From: Planctomycetota bacterium
GTDB taxonomy: Bacteria; Planctomycetota; PLA2
Direction of reading: 5' to 3'
Assembly: GCA_021776735.1 (NCBI GenBank)
Contig: JAJFFH010000023.1
Location: forward strand, 22,101-86,100
Length of the DNA stretch: 64,000 nt
In this document: in pieces, positions 16,864 to 26,530 of the stretch
Layout: each line of letters begins with the position of its first letter
Numbering within the stretch: position 1 is the first letter of the stretch
Made by a program: the position numbers and the translations under genes
The notes under the pieces: model-generated
Seen by the model: the letters and a program-made list of their open reading frames with translations, nothing else
The model's database searches: none
Told to the model about the DNA's origin: nothing

Positions 16864-17212
16864 GACACCGCGCCTTCCCGGGATCGTTGGATCGGGACGT
16901 GCGTCGCAGCTCGGCAGAACGAGACACCGATCGGGTTTGTCTGTTCGTACATTCGGGTAACGGCTGCGATCCGCTGCTGGGAATTGTATCGGCGATTGCG
17001 CGCCGCCTTGCAGAACGCCTTAGGAAAAGAGAATGCCCGCCGAAGAGAGTGCCCGAGGCAGCAGACGGACGCCGATGTCTATCCCGGTTAGCACGACGTC
17101 AGCCGTTGAGCCCGAAGACACTTCACCGGTTCGCGGTTCCCCCGCAAAGCGGGTAGGCCGTCCGCCCACGAGGCTCTCAACGGCGTGAGCCGTTGAAGCC
17201 AAAAGACATGGC
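16864..17212. other. 349-nt gap between the SARP paralogs
   Basis: No gene is seen here. It holds the promoter region of SARP copy 1, a one-mismatch 13-mer (17065-17077, ACGGACGCCGATG) and, from 17098, a REP-like hairpin mosaic. Confidence 0.6.
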
Positions 17213-17235
17213 CTAGCGGTTCTCCGCCAAGCCCG
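17098..17235. repeat. REP-like mosaic of three hairpin modules
   Basis: Modules in order: TTCGCGG-TTCCC-CCGCAAA (from 17130, one mismatch), a perfect 8-bp hairpin TCAACGGC/GCCGTTGA (17177-17184/17189-17196, loop GTGA), the spacer AAGCCAAAAGACATGG, then CTAGCGGTTCTCCGCCAAG overlapping the stop of SARP copy 2. The same order and spacer occur at 49981-50269. Confidence 0.8.
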
Positions 17236-20200
17236 CCCATTCGGCCATGACTTCGTTGTTGTCGGGGGCGTGTCGCAAAAACGTCGCGCGTCGCGCCGGG
17301 CTGCTGATCTTGTCCGCTTGCTGGTGGAGATCCTCGACGAGGCGCTGGAGCACATCCGGGGCAGCCGGATCGTCGAGCGCCGACAAGACGCGGTAGAACT
17401 GCCAGCCAGTCCGTGCCTCGTCGGGGAGGCTGGCCAGCCGGTCCCGCGCCTTTTTCTTGCGGCCCTCCTGGGCGTCATGCCACGCGAGTTCGAGCGTCGC
17501 GGCGCTGCGGCCTGAGCCCGGGCCCTCGGTCGCCCGCTCGAAGGCGGAGATCGCACGGACCGTTTCGCCCTGGTCGCGCCAGTAGCGGCCGAGCACGGTC
17601 CAGGCCCACGCCGCACGGTGCGGCGTCATCCCGCGCTCAAGCGCGGCCTCGAGGCGGGTGGCATAGTCGCCGACATCGTCGCGAGCCAGGAGCCTTGCGG
17701 CCTGCATCGCGTCCATCAGCGGCTCGTCGGGCGGGTTCGTCTCGTCGCTGGCTGCAAGGCACGCACAGGCCTCGCTCCACGCGCAGTCCAGCTCGCCGAG
17801 CCGGAGGTGGATGTTGGCCAAGAGCGCGCGCGCACGAGCCGCGACCGGCGCGAGGTTGGCGCGCCCCGCCACCCGCAGCGCCATGCGCGCATGTCCCTCC
17901 GCTGTCTCGAGCGATCCGGTGACGCACATCGCGTTCGCCAGATTGAACCGCATCCTGAGCGCGACGGACGGTGCCGGGATGGCCTCGGCCCTGGTCAGCA
18001 CGTCCTCGAAGGTGCGGGCCGCGGCCTTGTGGTTGCCGCGCAGCCATTCGACACCACCGAAGTCCGCCGCGATCGAGACGGCGGTCAAGCGGTCGCCCGC
18101 CGTCTCGGCCAGCCCTTCGGCCTCCCCGAGCGCATCCAGTGCAGCTTCCGTGTCCCGCTGTCTCGTGAGCCGGGCCGTTTCGCGCAGGAGTCCGACGTGC
18201 TCCCGGTAACGGTCGAGTGCCCGAGCTTGGCGGGTGCCCTCTTCCGCCAACTCGATGGCCGCGTCGCATTCTCTCCTCGGGTCTTCGAGTTGAACGCGGA
18301 CAAGGCGTGCCGCGACGGCGGCACCCGGGGCGCTTGCCTGCCGCGCGCCCGTCTCGGCGGACTCGGCGAGCTGTCGGGCGAGTTCACGCTCGCCGCGGGC
18401 GGCATGCAGCGCAGCCACGCGGGCGCGGGCTTCCCATGTGATCCCGTTGTCGTCATCGACGTCGTCTTGTCCCAGCGCCGCCACCAGCACGTCCAGCCCC
18501 TCGTCGTAACGGAGATGTTCTTGCAGGCTTCGCGCCAGCGACGTGGCGATGCACAGGCGCGTCGAGGGATCCGTTGCTGCCGCGATGCCCGCCCTGAGGA
18601 TCGGAATCGTTCGCGCCCCGAGGGCGCACACGAGTCGGTCGGCTGTCTGGCCGAGGACATGGGTCTCGCCGACGGACGGAGCGCGGGCGGCGGCGGCTTC
18701 GATGTTTTGCAGGTACCAGCCGGGGAGTGTGCACGGCCGCGGGCGCTCCGCGAAGCCGGAGAGCAGGCCGCGGACGTGTTGCGCCGCTCGCGCCGGGCCA
18801 TCGCGGGCGATCACGAGACGATGAACGACGGGATGAAGCGAATACAGCCCGGCCTGGACCTGCAGGAGGGACTTCGCGTGAAATCGGGCCAGGAACTCCG
18901 GGGACACGCCCGCGCCCTCCCAGGCCGTGATGTTGTCGAACGGACCGGCAAAAAGTGCGAGCCGGGCCAGCGCTGCCTGTTCTTCCGCGTCGAGCCGCTG
19001 CCAGGAGGCGCGAAAGATTCCGGCGAAGCTCCGGTGCCGCGGCTCAACATCCATGCGGTCGCTCGCCACGCGTTCCGGGTTCTCGCGCACTTGCTCGGCG
19101 ATGGCGTGAAGCGGCATCGCGCCGGCATTGCTCGCGGCGATCTCGATGCCGAGGGGCGAGCCGGCCACGAGTTCGCAGATCGTGTTCACCGCCTCGCCAT
19201 CGTGGTCGCTGATCTCCTCGCCGGTCCAGGCGCGCGCGCGCTCGCGAAACAACGCCGCGGCGGTCGGGGCCGGGAGACTGCCCAGTCGAACCACGGTCTC
19301 GGCCTGGATGCCGAGTTGCTCGCGCGACGTGACGAGAACGGTGACGAGCGGCGCCGCATGGATCAGCGCAACAAACGCGTCGCGCGCTGCGGCCCATGCC
19401 CCGGCCCCGTCGAGGACCAGGAGCAGGTCGCGTTCCGTGAGCCACTTCGCCAGCGTGTCCCGGTCCGCCGGAGGCAGGCCCGCGGCACGCGATATCGCCG
19501 TCCGTATGCTTCCCTCGGGATCGTCGCCCCCCCCGTCGATTGGCAGCGGGACGAACAAGACACCGTGGGCATACTCGTCGCTGACGGTGCGCGCCACTTC
19601 GCGCGCGAGCCGTGACTTGCCGAGGCCGCCGTAGCCGAGGACGGTGACGAGCCGGCGGGTCCGGTCGTGCAGGAGCTCGCGCAGCCGCTGAACCTCCGCG
19701 TCCCGGCCGTGAAACGATGTCGTCTCGGCGGCGAGGCCGAGGGTCGGGGGCGCGCGGCGCGCGGGGGTCGGGACGGGTCGCAGCGTGTTGTGTTCGATCT
19801 GTGCGGCGAGATCGCGCGCGGCCCGGCTGGGTTCGAGATCCAGGGCCTCCTCGAGTCGCGCGCGAAAGGCGTGGAATTCGCGCAGGGCCCGGCCGGTGTC
19901 GCCGAGTGCCGCGTGCGCGCTCATGAACTCCATCACGCCGGGCTCGTCGAGCGGGTCGGCTTCGAGCATTCCTCCCGCGACGGCGCACGCGCGTTCCGGC
20001 CTGCCGAGGGAGCGCCACGCCTGGGCCAGCTTCATCCGCTGGATGCGCGCCTTGGCGGCGATCGACTTGCGCTGTCCGTAGACCCAGTCGTCGAAGCGCG
20101 GGGCGTCCTCCGGTGCGAGGCCTTCGGCAAACTCGCCGCGCACGAGGCGCAGGGCACGCTCGCGCTGGCGGACCGCGTGTTCGGGCGGCAGGCGTTCGGA

Positions 20201-20536
20201 GCCGCGGGTCCACGCCTCGAACTCGACGACATCGATCCACGAGTTCGCGGCCGCGTGAAACGCGATGGTCTCCCGGTCGGTCGTGAGCAGCCCGGGCAGT
20301 TTCTTGCGCAGTCGCGTCAGCAGCGTACGCAGGTTGGATTGAATCCGCGGCTCCGGGCCATCGGGCCACAAGAGATCCATGACTGCCTCGCGCCGCACGC
20401 GATGGCCGTTGGCCGTGGCGAGGAACGCGATGAGCGCGATTCCGCGACCCGAAATCCCGGCGGTGACATCGTCGTCATCGCGCTCGATCAGGGCCGGCCC
20501 GAGAAGGCGGATGCGGAGACGGATGGTTGCGTCCAT
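17213..20536 (-). CDS. SARP/AfsR-type STAND transcriptional regulator (copy 2)
   Basis: The product has 1107 residues from ATG 20536. The domain order is the same as copy 1: winged helix (LRIRLLGPALIE ... RKKLPGLLTTDRE), BTAD, NB-ARC ATPase with GYGGLGKS and LLLVLDGAGAW, then TPR-like repeats ending in FLRHAPDNNEVMAEW. Whole blocks are nearly identical to copy 1 (for example EGSIRTAISRAAGLPPAD and TLPGWYLQNIEAAAARA), so the two arose by tandem duplication and have since diverged along the sensor half. The one-mismatch 13-mer at 19493-19505 sits at the same codons as in copy 1. It is divergent from a DUF4388 operon across a 222-nt gap in which no clear operator was seen. Confidence 0.85.
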   Translation of the reverse strand: MDATIRLRIRLLGPALIERDDDDVTAGISGRGIALIAFLATANGHRVRREAVMDLLWPDGPEPRIQSNLRTLLTRLRKKLPGLLTTDRETIAFHAAANSWIDVVEFEAWTRGSERLPPEHAVRQRERALRLVRGEFAEGLAPEDAPRFDDWVYGQRKSIAAKARIQRMKLAQAWRSLGRPERACAVAGGMLEADPLDEPGVMEFMSAHAALGDTGRALREFHAFRARLEEALDLEPSRAARDLAAQIEHNTLRPVPTPARRAPPTLGLAAETTSFHGRDAEVQRLRELLHDRTRRLVTVLGYGGLGKSRLAREVARTVSDEYAHGVLFVPLPIDGGGDDPEGSIRTAISRAAGLPPADRDTLAKWLTERDLLLVLDGAGAWAAARDAFVALIHAAPLVTVLVTSREQLGIQAETVVRLGSLPAPTAAALFRERARAWTGEEISDHDGEAVNTICELVAGSPLGIEIAASNAGAMPLHAIAEQVRENPERVASDRMDVEPRHRSFAGIFRASWQRLDAEEQAALARLALFAGPFDNITAWEGAGVSPEFLARFHAKSLLQVQAGLYSLHPVVHRLVIARDGPARAAQHVRGLLSGFAERPRPCTLPGWYLQNIEAAAARAPSVGETHVLGQTADRLVCALGARTIPILRAGIAAATDPSTRLCIATSLARSLQEHLRYDEGLDVLVAALGQDDVDDDNGITWEARARVAALHAARGERELARQLAESAETGARQASAPGAAVAARLVRVQLEDPRRECDAAIELAEEGTRQARALDRYREHVGLLRETARLTRQRDTEAALDALGEAEGLAETAGDRLTAVSIAADFGGVEWLRGNHKAAARTFEDVLTRAEAIPAPSVALRMRFNLANAMCVTGSLETAEGHARMALRVAGRANLAPVAARARALLANIHLRLGELDCAWSEACACLAASDETNPPDEPLMDAMQAARLLARDDVGDYATRLEAALERGMTPHRAAWAWTVLGRYWRDQGETVRAISAFERATEGPGSGRSAATLELAWHDAQEGRKKKARDRLASLPDEARTGWQFYRVLSALDDPAAPDVLQRLVEDLHQQADKISSPARRATFLRHAPDNNEVMAEWAGLAENR

Positions 20537-20758
20537 GGCAGGAAGCGCTACGGAAGCGATATTGGTTGTCCGAACTTCGGTACACGCATCGACGAAACAG
20601 TTCACGTCGTGTTCGCCGCCATTCGAAATCATAGCAGCCCCCACCTGACTCGTTTTGAGACGCGGCGTCCGAAGATCCACGGCCTGAGGCGGAGTCGAAG
20701 CGTGCGGGCGATACATCTTGGGCGAAGCGGAACCGGAAGCGAAAGGGGGAGACTGTTC

Positions 20759-21229
20759 GTGTCGATCAGGACGGCGATCAAGGCGTGCGACATCATGGCG
20801 GCATGGCACGTTCTGGAGCAGGCGCGTGCGAGTGGTCTCCTGTGCGTCAGGAGCGGCGGCCTTGAGGCAAGCATCACGTTTCGTGCCGGATTCGCCGTCG
20901 CCGCCAAGAGCGGCAACGGTGCGCGCATCGGCGACGCGTTGGTTCAGCACGGCGTGACCGAGGCGACCGTCGATAGCGCCCTGCGTCTGCAAAAGAGGCT
21001 GAAGAATCCACGGCCGTTGGGTGCCGTCCTCGTGGACCTCGGCCTGGTCGGAGCCACGACGGTTCGCGAAATCCTTCGCGTGCAATGCCGCGGAATCATC
21101 GAGAGCTGCCGCCGCGACGGCCGCGGTGAGCTCGAGTTTCAAGCAGCCGACGAAGACGCAGTGCTGGTCGGCCCCGACGGGGGCGTGTCGTTTCTGGAGA
21201 TTACCGATGGCGATTTCGCCGAGTCTTGA
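20759..21229 (+). CDS. DUF4388 (PATAN-type) protein, first gene of HD-GYP module 1
   Basis: The product has 156 residues from GTG 20759, which has AAAGGGGGAG upstream; ATG 20795 is an alternative. The core is the DUF4388 pattern: WHVLEQARASGLLCVRSGG (a helix then a strand that 'converts' to output), ASITFRAGFAVAA, then ARIGDALVQHGVTEATVDSA and LGAVLVDLGLVGATTVREIL, and a closing GELEFQAADED strand. These proteins are cytoplasmic adaptors in two-component, gliding or pilus-linked signalling. The end overlaps the next gene by 23 nt. Two more DUF4388 proteins are encoded in this window. Confidence 0.75.
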   Translation: MSIRTAIKACDIMAAWHVLEQARASGLLCVRSGGLEASITFRAGFAVAAKSGNGARIGDALVQHGVTEATVDSALRLQKRLKNPRPLGAVLVDLGLVGATTVREILRVQCRGIIESCRRDGRGELEFQAADEDAVLVGPDGGVSFLEITDGDFAES

Positions 21230-22619
21230 CACCGACCTCGTCGGCGCGGTGCTGCGGTCGCTTCTGGCTTTGCCGGGCGTGTTTCGCCTTTATCCCGAGA
21301 GCCATCCGAGTGTCGGCGCGGCCGTGCACGAAGTGGGGCAGTCGCTGCGCGATCTGCTCGGTGAGAACGGCGGGACGATCCGGTTCGACGTCGATCACGA
21401 GGATGCGACGGTGAACGGCATCGTCGTGGCTGCACCGGCGCTTCTCGGCGAGCGGCTGCGCACCCTGCTGTGTGACCGGGCGATTTGCGCGCTCGAGTTG
21501 CGGGCCCGTGCCGACCGTGCCGGCTTGCGCGCGCTGGGCGACCTGCTGGCGGCGTCGACCGACGCGCTGCTGCGCGAAGGTGTTTCTTGGACCGATGACG
21601 ACGCCGGTGCGGTGAGAATCGAATGGCGTGAGCTGAAGGGGGGGACGGGGGCCGAGACCGAGTGGCCGGCGCCTGCCGAGGAAGAAGAAGCCGCGCCGGC
21701 TGGCGTCGTCGAGATTCCCTACGAGACCGCGGACACCCCCGATCCCGGCTGGAGCGAGATGTGTACGCAGGCCTTGCGCAACCGCATGGGACGGGATGAA
21801 GTTGTTGCCGCGTCGTTTCGCGTCGTCTGCGACCTTCATCTCCGGGGTGCGTCCAAGGACGTGTTGGGCGAGTTCGTCGCGGGGCACGGTTTCGACATCG
21901 TCGAGTTTCTCGACGGCGTGGAGTCGGACGTATCCCCCGACGAGTTCCTATCACTCGTCACCGATACCCTCCCGTTCAGTTGCCACGATGCGTTGGCGGC
22001 CCAGGCCGCGCGTTTCGCCGGCCGTCCGGAGGCCATCCAGTCGCTTCTCGACGGCTTTCCCGATTCTGCCGACGCGTTCGTATTCCTTGCCGCCCTTTGC
22101 GATGTTCACGGAGCGGCCGCGGCGCCGGAAGCCATGACGAGGCTTCTCGAAGACCAACCCGAACTCTGGGAGCACGTCGCCCAGACGCGCCCCGACCTCT
22201 GCTTTCGGCCCGCGGTCCTCCGACTTGTTCTCAAGACCGCCGCGGCGCGGGCTCAACTCGCGGCCTGTCGCATCCTGCCATGCCGTGGCCCGCTCCGGAC
22301 GGCGTTCCTCGACGGGTTGGCGGCTGTCGGCGACGCCGCGGCGTTTGGTGTGCTGCGTGCCGGGGCGCGAGTTCTGCGCATTGCGTCCGACCACGAACTC
22401 CTGCGTTCGATCGCGCACTTTCGCTGTCCCGAGGCGGCGGCGTGGCTCGCCTCGCTCGTTCAGGCCCGATTGCCGATCTACGACCTGATCGAAACGCTTC
22501 GCGCCTTGCACGCGTGCGAGTCCGGGAGCCGGGACGGCCGGCTGGCCACTCTGGCCCGCAGCGGCGAACCGGTCGTCGCGGCGTGGGCCCGGCGCATTCT
22601 GAAGGAGGCTTCCGCATGA
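21207..22619 (+). CDS. Helical-repeat protein, middle gene of HD-GYP module 1
   Basis: The product has 470 residues from ATG 21207, overlapping the DUF4388 gene. The N-terminal domain (GVFRLYPESHPSVGAAVHEV ... GGTIRFDVDHEDATVNG) has the 'LYP-x-x-HP-x-V ... G-x-x-x-F-x-V ... NG' pattern also seen at the start of the HD-GYP partner (RIYGADHPRGERAL ... WEGLPLGN). A linker rich in Glu/Ala/Pro follows, then a C-terminal half of HEAT-like helices (DAAAFGVLRAGARVLR, PEAAAWLASLVQ). There is no catalytic motif. It probably acts as a scaffold or sensor for the phosphodiesterase; this is inference from the conserved operon. Confidence 0.6.
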   Translation: MAISPSLDTDLVGAVLRSLLALPGVFRLYPESHPSVGAAVHEVGQSLRDLLGENGGTIRFDVDHEDATVNGIVVAAPALLGERLRTLLCDRAICALELRARADRAGLRALGDLLAASTDALLREGVSWTDDDAGAVRIEWRELKGGTGAETEWPAPAEEEEAAPAGVVEIPYETADTPDPGWSEMCTQALRNRMGRDEVVAASFRVVCDLHLRGASKDVLGEFVAGHGFDIVEFLDGVESDVSPDEFLSLVTDTLPFSCHDALAAQAARFAGRPEAIQSLLDGFPDSADAFVFLAALCDVHGAAAAPEAMTRLLEDQPELWEHVAQTRPDLCFRPAVLRLVLKTAAARAQLAACRILPCRGPLRTAFLDGLAAVGDAAAFGVLRAGARVLRIASDHELLRSIAHFRCPEAAAWLASLVQARLPIYDLIETLRALHACESGSRDGRLATLARSGEPVVAAWARRILKEASA

Positions 22620-23953
22620 TCACTGTTGCCACGCGCGTCGCGACGTTTGAACAGGTCTCTTCCGTCCTCCATGCCCTGGCCGCGTTTGTCACGGCCACGC
22701 GCATCTACGGCGCCGACCATCCCCGGGGCGAGCGCGCGCTCGTACAGCTGCGTGGCCTGATCGACAGTCTGCCTGACGGCACGCGCGTCCTGGCCGACGA
22801 TGCCGGACTGATCTGGGAGGGCCTGCCCCTCGGGAACTCGTCCGCGTTTGCCGCCGTGCATGCGTGCTTGCGGCGGCGCGAGGCGGCCGGGCTCGAGTTC
22901 CGTGCCGGCGGGTCGTTTCACACGGCGCGATGGCTTGCGAGCGATGGCGGCGGAGCGCGGCCGCCGGCCGACACCATCGTCCTGCTGGACTCGCTGCACG
23001 AGGCCGTGATCCATCCCCATCCCGAGCTGGCCGAGCGCCTGCCCGAGTTCCGCGAGTCCCTCGCGCTTTACGACGAGACCGTGCGCGGACTCGAGAGCGT
23101 CATGATCGCGGGCGGGACGCAGGGTGTGCTCGACACGGACGCGATCGGTCGCATCGCCCGGCGGGTTGCTCGGTCGGTCTGCCGCCACGGACTCCGTGTC
23201 CTGGCCCCGATCGAACTCCTGCAGCAGAGCACCTACACATGGCGCCATTCGGTCAACGTCTTTCTGATCGCGACCGGAGTCCTGCAGTCCCTGGCGCGCG
23301 ACGAGGAGGAACTTGCCGCGTTCGCCGAGGCTGCTCTGCTCCACGATGTCGGCAAGGCGGTGATCCCCGAGGAGATCCTGAACAAGCCGGGCGAACTGAC
23401 GCCGGGCGAACGCGAGGTGATGGAGCGCCACACCGAGGAGGGCGCCCGAATCCTTCTCGCGCACCGCGACCTGTCACGCCTGTGCGCGACCGTCGCCTAC
23501 TGCCACCACATGCGCGACGGGGGCTTCGGTTATCCGAACCCGAAGGTCCGGATGCGGCCGGGGCCCGTGACCGAAGTCATCCAGGTCGCCGACATGCTCG
23601 AAGCCCTGACGGGCCATCGTCCGTACCGCGCGCCCATGTCGTTTGGAGCAGCGGTTCAAACCATCCGCGCCACACCCGGGATGGCCAGTCGCGCGGCAGC
23701 GCTCGATCTGCTGGCCCGGACGCTGGGCGACCTCGCTCCCGGAGCGAACGTGCGACTCGATTCGGGCGAGCGCGCGACGGTCGTCGGTCCCGGCGCGAGC
23801 GCCGATGCGGCGCAACCGATTGTCCGGCTGACCGCGGATCGCGCGGACCAGGCGCTCGGCCAGACTGTCCTCCGGGATCTGTCGGAGGCCCATCCGCCTC
23901 GCCGAATCGTGGCCCGCATCCTGCCCCGCGCCGGTGTGCCGGACGGCCCCTGA
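22616..23953 (+). CDS. HD-GYP-domain protein, module 1
   Basis: The product has 445 residues; the start overlaps the previous stop (ATGA) and has GAAGGAGG upstream. Residues 10-110 are the shared N-terminal sensor-like domain (TRIYGADHPRGERAL, LIWEGLPLGN). The HD-GYP domain shows H211, the HD pair in LLHDVGK (243-244), H272, the HH pair in CHHMR (297-298) and GFGYP (303-307). All metal ligands expected for cyclic-di-GMP hydrolysis to GMP are present, although the GYP segment is MRDGGFGYP rather than the usual RWDGSGYP. It is probably cytoplasmic, with no membrane helix. It is paralogous to the gene at 28362. Confidence 0.8.
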   Translation: MITVATRVATFEQVSSVLHALAAFVTATRIYGADHPRGERALVQLRGLIDSLPDGTRVLADDAGLIWEGLPLGNSSAFAAVHACLRRREAAGLEFRAGGSFHTARWLASDGGGARPPADTIVLLDSLHEAVIHPHPELAERLPEFRESLALYDETVRGLESVMIAGGTQGVLDTDAIGRIARRVARSVCRHGLRVLAPIELLQQSTYTWRHSVNVFLIATGVLQSLARDEEELAAFAEAALLHDVGKAVIPEEILNKPGELTPGEREVMERHTEEGARILLAHRDLSRLCATVAYCHHMRDGGFGYPNPKVRMRPGPVTEVIQVADMLEALTGHRPYRAPMSFGAAVQTIRATPGMASRAAALDLLARTLGDLAPGANVRLDSGERATVVGPGASADAAQPIVRLTADRADQALGQTVLRDLSEAHPPRRIVARILPRAGVPDGP

Positions 23954-24093
23954 GGCTGCCGCTGCCCGGTATCGTTGACTTTCGTTGCGAGTTGCCTTGT
24001 TCTGGGCCGCTCGACGGCGTGGGCCTGGCCCGGCTCTCGCGCGCGCGGTTCTGAACGGTAGGATTCGGCGCGCAAGCGGGAAGGGGATGTAGC

Positions 24094-24564
24094 GTGGGAC
24101 GCACCGGGAGCACAATCGGAGCGGAAGAAATACTGACGGTTTGGCACGTCCTGGAACAGGGGCGGGCCAGCGGCCTCCTGTGGATCCGACACGAGGGTAG
24201 TGATGCGTGTGTGACGTTTCGTGCGGGCTTTGCGGTCGGCGCACGTGGCAACGGGTCTCGCATCGGAGACGCTCTTGTCCGGCACGGTGTCCCGGAGGAC
24301 ACGGTGCAGAACGCGATCAAGCTCCAGAAGCGGCTCCGGATTCCGCAGCCGATCGGCACATTGCTCGTCGGCTTTGGGCGGGTCGGCACGACAACGCTAC
24401 AGGAGATTCTCAGGACGCAGTGCCGGGAGATCATCGACGCCTGTCGCGGTGCATGCAAGGGCACGCTCGAATTCGAGGCGCTGGACGAGGAAACCGTGCC
24501 CGTAGGCCTGGACGGCGGCGTCACGTTCGCGGACATCACCGAGCCCGTTCCGGCCCGCGGATGA
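24094..24564 (+). CDS. DUF4388 protein, unpaired copy
   Basis: The product has 156 residues from GTG 24094, with GGAAGGGGA upstream. It is very close to the protein at 20759 (WHVLEQGRASGLLWIRHEG, VTFRAGFAVGA, RIGDALVRHGVPEDTV, KLQKRLRIPQPIGTLL). No helical or HD-GYP partner follows; the next gene converges 6 nt away. It therefore looks like an extra adaptor duplicated from module 1. Confidence 0.7.
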   Translation: MGRTGSTIGAEEILTVWHVLEQGRASGLLWIRHEGSDACVTFRAGFAVGARGNGSRIGDALVRHGVPEDTVQNAIKLQKRLRIPQPIGTLLVGFGRVGTTTLQEILRTQCREIIDACRGACKGTLEFEALDEETVPVGLDGGVTFADITEPVPARG

Positions 24565-24570
24565 CGCGCC

Positions 24571-26328
24571 CTAAACGTCGAGTCCGACGGCGCGCATCAG
24601 GGCGAGTGCGTTGCTGTGTTTCACCACGCCCGGCCTCAGCGCATAGTCGAACGCGAGGCCGCCCTCTTCGAGACGACAGTCGAAGTGTGAGTTCTCGGCG
24701 CGTTCGCCCAGCTCGTCGGCGACCGCGGTCAAGGCGAGGTCGTGTGTCGTGACCAGACCGATGGCGCCCCGATCGATCAGTCGCTTTACGACGGCGATGC
24801 CTCCGGCCTTGCGGTCGTGCGAGTTGGTGCCGTGCAGCAGTTCGTCCAGGAGGAACAAGACGGTGCGTTCGCCGTCGGTGAGATCGACGACCTTGCGGAT
24901 GGCCGTGATCTCGGCGTAAAAGCGCGACGCGCCGCCGGCCAGTGAATCGACCGTGCGGATCGAGGCCGCGGGTTCGAGCGGCGAAAGCGCGAGCGAACGA
25001 GCGCGTACCGGGGCGCCCGCCTGCGCGAGCACGGTGTTGACGCCGACGGAGCGGAGCAGCGTCGATTTCCCCGACATGTTGGAGCCCGTGACGAGTAGCA
25101 GGCGCCGCGTCCCGTCGAGCCGGACGTCGTTGCGGATGGCGTCCTGGAGCAACGGGTGCGCGAGCCCCTCGGCGACAAAGCACCCGGCGGTTTCGGTGAG
25201 CACGGGAAACGGATCGTCGGGACACTCGAACGCGTAGCCGGCGAGATCGAGCAGGGCCTCGAACTCGCCGACAGCGCCGGCCCAGTCCCGCAGGAGAGGT
25301 CCGCAACGCCGCCGCCATGCCTCCAGTGCGAACGCGTGGTGCGTCGTCCAGGCGAGCAGCAGGGCGAACAGTGCGAAGAACTGGTTGCCGCGCCAGTCGA
25401 GCCGGTCCGCGGTTTTCAGGAAACGCTCGATGCGTTGCGAGGCGGGTTGTCCATCGATGGCGAACCGCGCGCGCAACCGCCGGAGCCGCTCGCACTGGGG
25501 CTCTTCGGCCTCGAGGCGGGCGAGTAGTTGGGCCAGCAGCGCGAGTTCACCCGTGACGCGTTGCGTTTCGGCGACGACCGTCGAGACCAGTCGACGAAAG
25601 CGCAACACATAGGCACCCTGCGCGAGCAGCGCGGCCAAGAAGGGAATGTAAAAACCGAAGGCGAGACAGGCCACGGTCAGGCCGGTCAATGCCGCCAGGA
25701 TCGCGCGGCGTCCCTTGCGATGCCCGTCGCCCGGCTCCTCGCCCCAGGCCGGAAGGGCCCCGTCATCGACGGCGCCGGCGAGTGCCGCGTCGGCGGTCGC
25801 GAGTTCCTCGCGCAGGTCGATCCGGTCGCGCCACTCTTCGATTGCTTCCTGCCGGGCGCGGATCTCGTCGGCGTCGGCCGGCGCGAGCAGCCAGTCCGCG
25901 AGCGCGCGCCGTCCCGCGGCGCTCCGAGCCTCGACGATGCGGGCAAAGAGCGCGTCGATGTCGAGGTGCTCCGCGTAGGCGTGGCCGGCGACATCGACCG
26001 GAAACACGGTGCCGGAAACATCGCCGTCCGTTCCTGACGTCTCCGTAGCTCCAAGGATATTCAGTCGGCGCGCGTAGTACGCCACCGCCCGTTTGGCCCG
26101 GGCGCGGCGTTCGCGCCAGTTGCCGTGCACGACGACAGCCACGGCGAACCCGGCGATCGGCACCGGGAGCCACGCGATCCTGGCGTGGTCCAGCAGGAAA
26201 TAGCAGGCTGCCGCGGCGGCGAAAAAGACGGCGAGGCGCACATGCGACCACCGGGCTTCGCCGGCTTTCGCTCGGCGCAGCGTTTCCCTGCGGGCGGTGA
26301 GGCGGGATTCGTAGGCGGCACGCGGCAT
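24571..26328 (-). CDS. Membrane-associated MutS-family ATPase
   Basis: The product has 585 residues from ATG 26328. Two hydrophobic helices lie near residues 30-70 (HVRLAVFFAAAAACYFLL, PIAGFAVAVVVHG) and another pair further on (ILAALTGLTVACLAFGFY). A helical clamp-like region follows. The C-terminal ATPase is the MutS domain V: LLLVTGSNMSGKSTLLRSVG (Walker A), ASRFYAEITAIRKVV, VLFLLDELLHGTNSHDR (Walker B) and GLVTTHD. The mismatch-recognition domain with its Phe-x-Glu is absent, so it is not a repair MutS; the role of such membrane MutS-like proteins is not established. It sits, inverted, between the two HD-GYP modules. Confidence 0.8.
   Translation of the reverse strand: MPRAAYESRLTARRETLRRAKAGEARWSHVRLAVFFAAAAACYFLLDHARIAWLPVPIAGFAVAVVVHGNWRERRARAKRAVAYYARRLNILGATETSGTDGDVSGTVFPVDVAGHAYAEHLDIDALFARIVEARSAAGRRALADWLLAPADADEIRARQEAIEEWRDRIDLREELATADAALAGAVDDGALPAWGEEPGDGHRKGRRAILAALTGLTVACLAFGFYIPFLAALLAQGAYVLRFRRLVSTVVAETQRVTGELALLAQLLARLEAEEPQCERLRRLRARFAIDGQPASQRIERFLKTADRLDWRGNQFFALFALLLAWTTHHAFALEAWRRRCGPLLRDWAGAVGEFEALLDLAGYAFECPDDPFPVLTETAGCFVAEGLAHPLLQDAIRNDVRLDGTRRLLLVTGSNMSGKSTLLRSVGVNTVLAQAGAPVRARSLALSPLEPAASIRTVDSLAGGASRFYAEITAIRKVVDLTDGERTVLFLLDELLHGTNSHDRKAGGIAVVKRLIDRGAIGLVTTHDLALTAVADELGERAENSHFDCRLEEGGLAFDYALRPGVVKHSNALALMRAVGLDV
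26019..26031 (-). repeat. 13-mer ACGGACGGCGATG, exact copy
   Basis: Exact copy in the MutS-like gene, in the sense direction, read as TDGDV. Flank GTCAGGA before and TTTCC after. Confidence 0.85.
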
Positions 26329-26530
26329 CTGGCCCGCATTATTCACGACGACGCGTGTTCTGGCCGGTCCATATCGCCGATCCCTTCGTCTGTCCTCCTC
26401 GACGGCTAAACAATGCGGGCCTGGCCGGCGATTGTGTGTGTCGGACTGAGACTCGTCCCATTCGGGGCTGGCCCTTATGAGACTGGGCGGTACACAGTAT
26501 TGAGTAGGGTCGAGGCTTGGGGGAGCCTCA

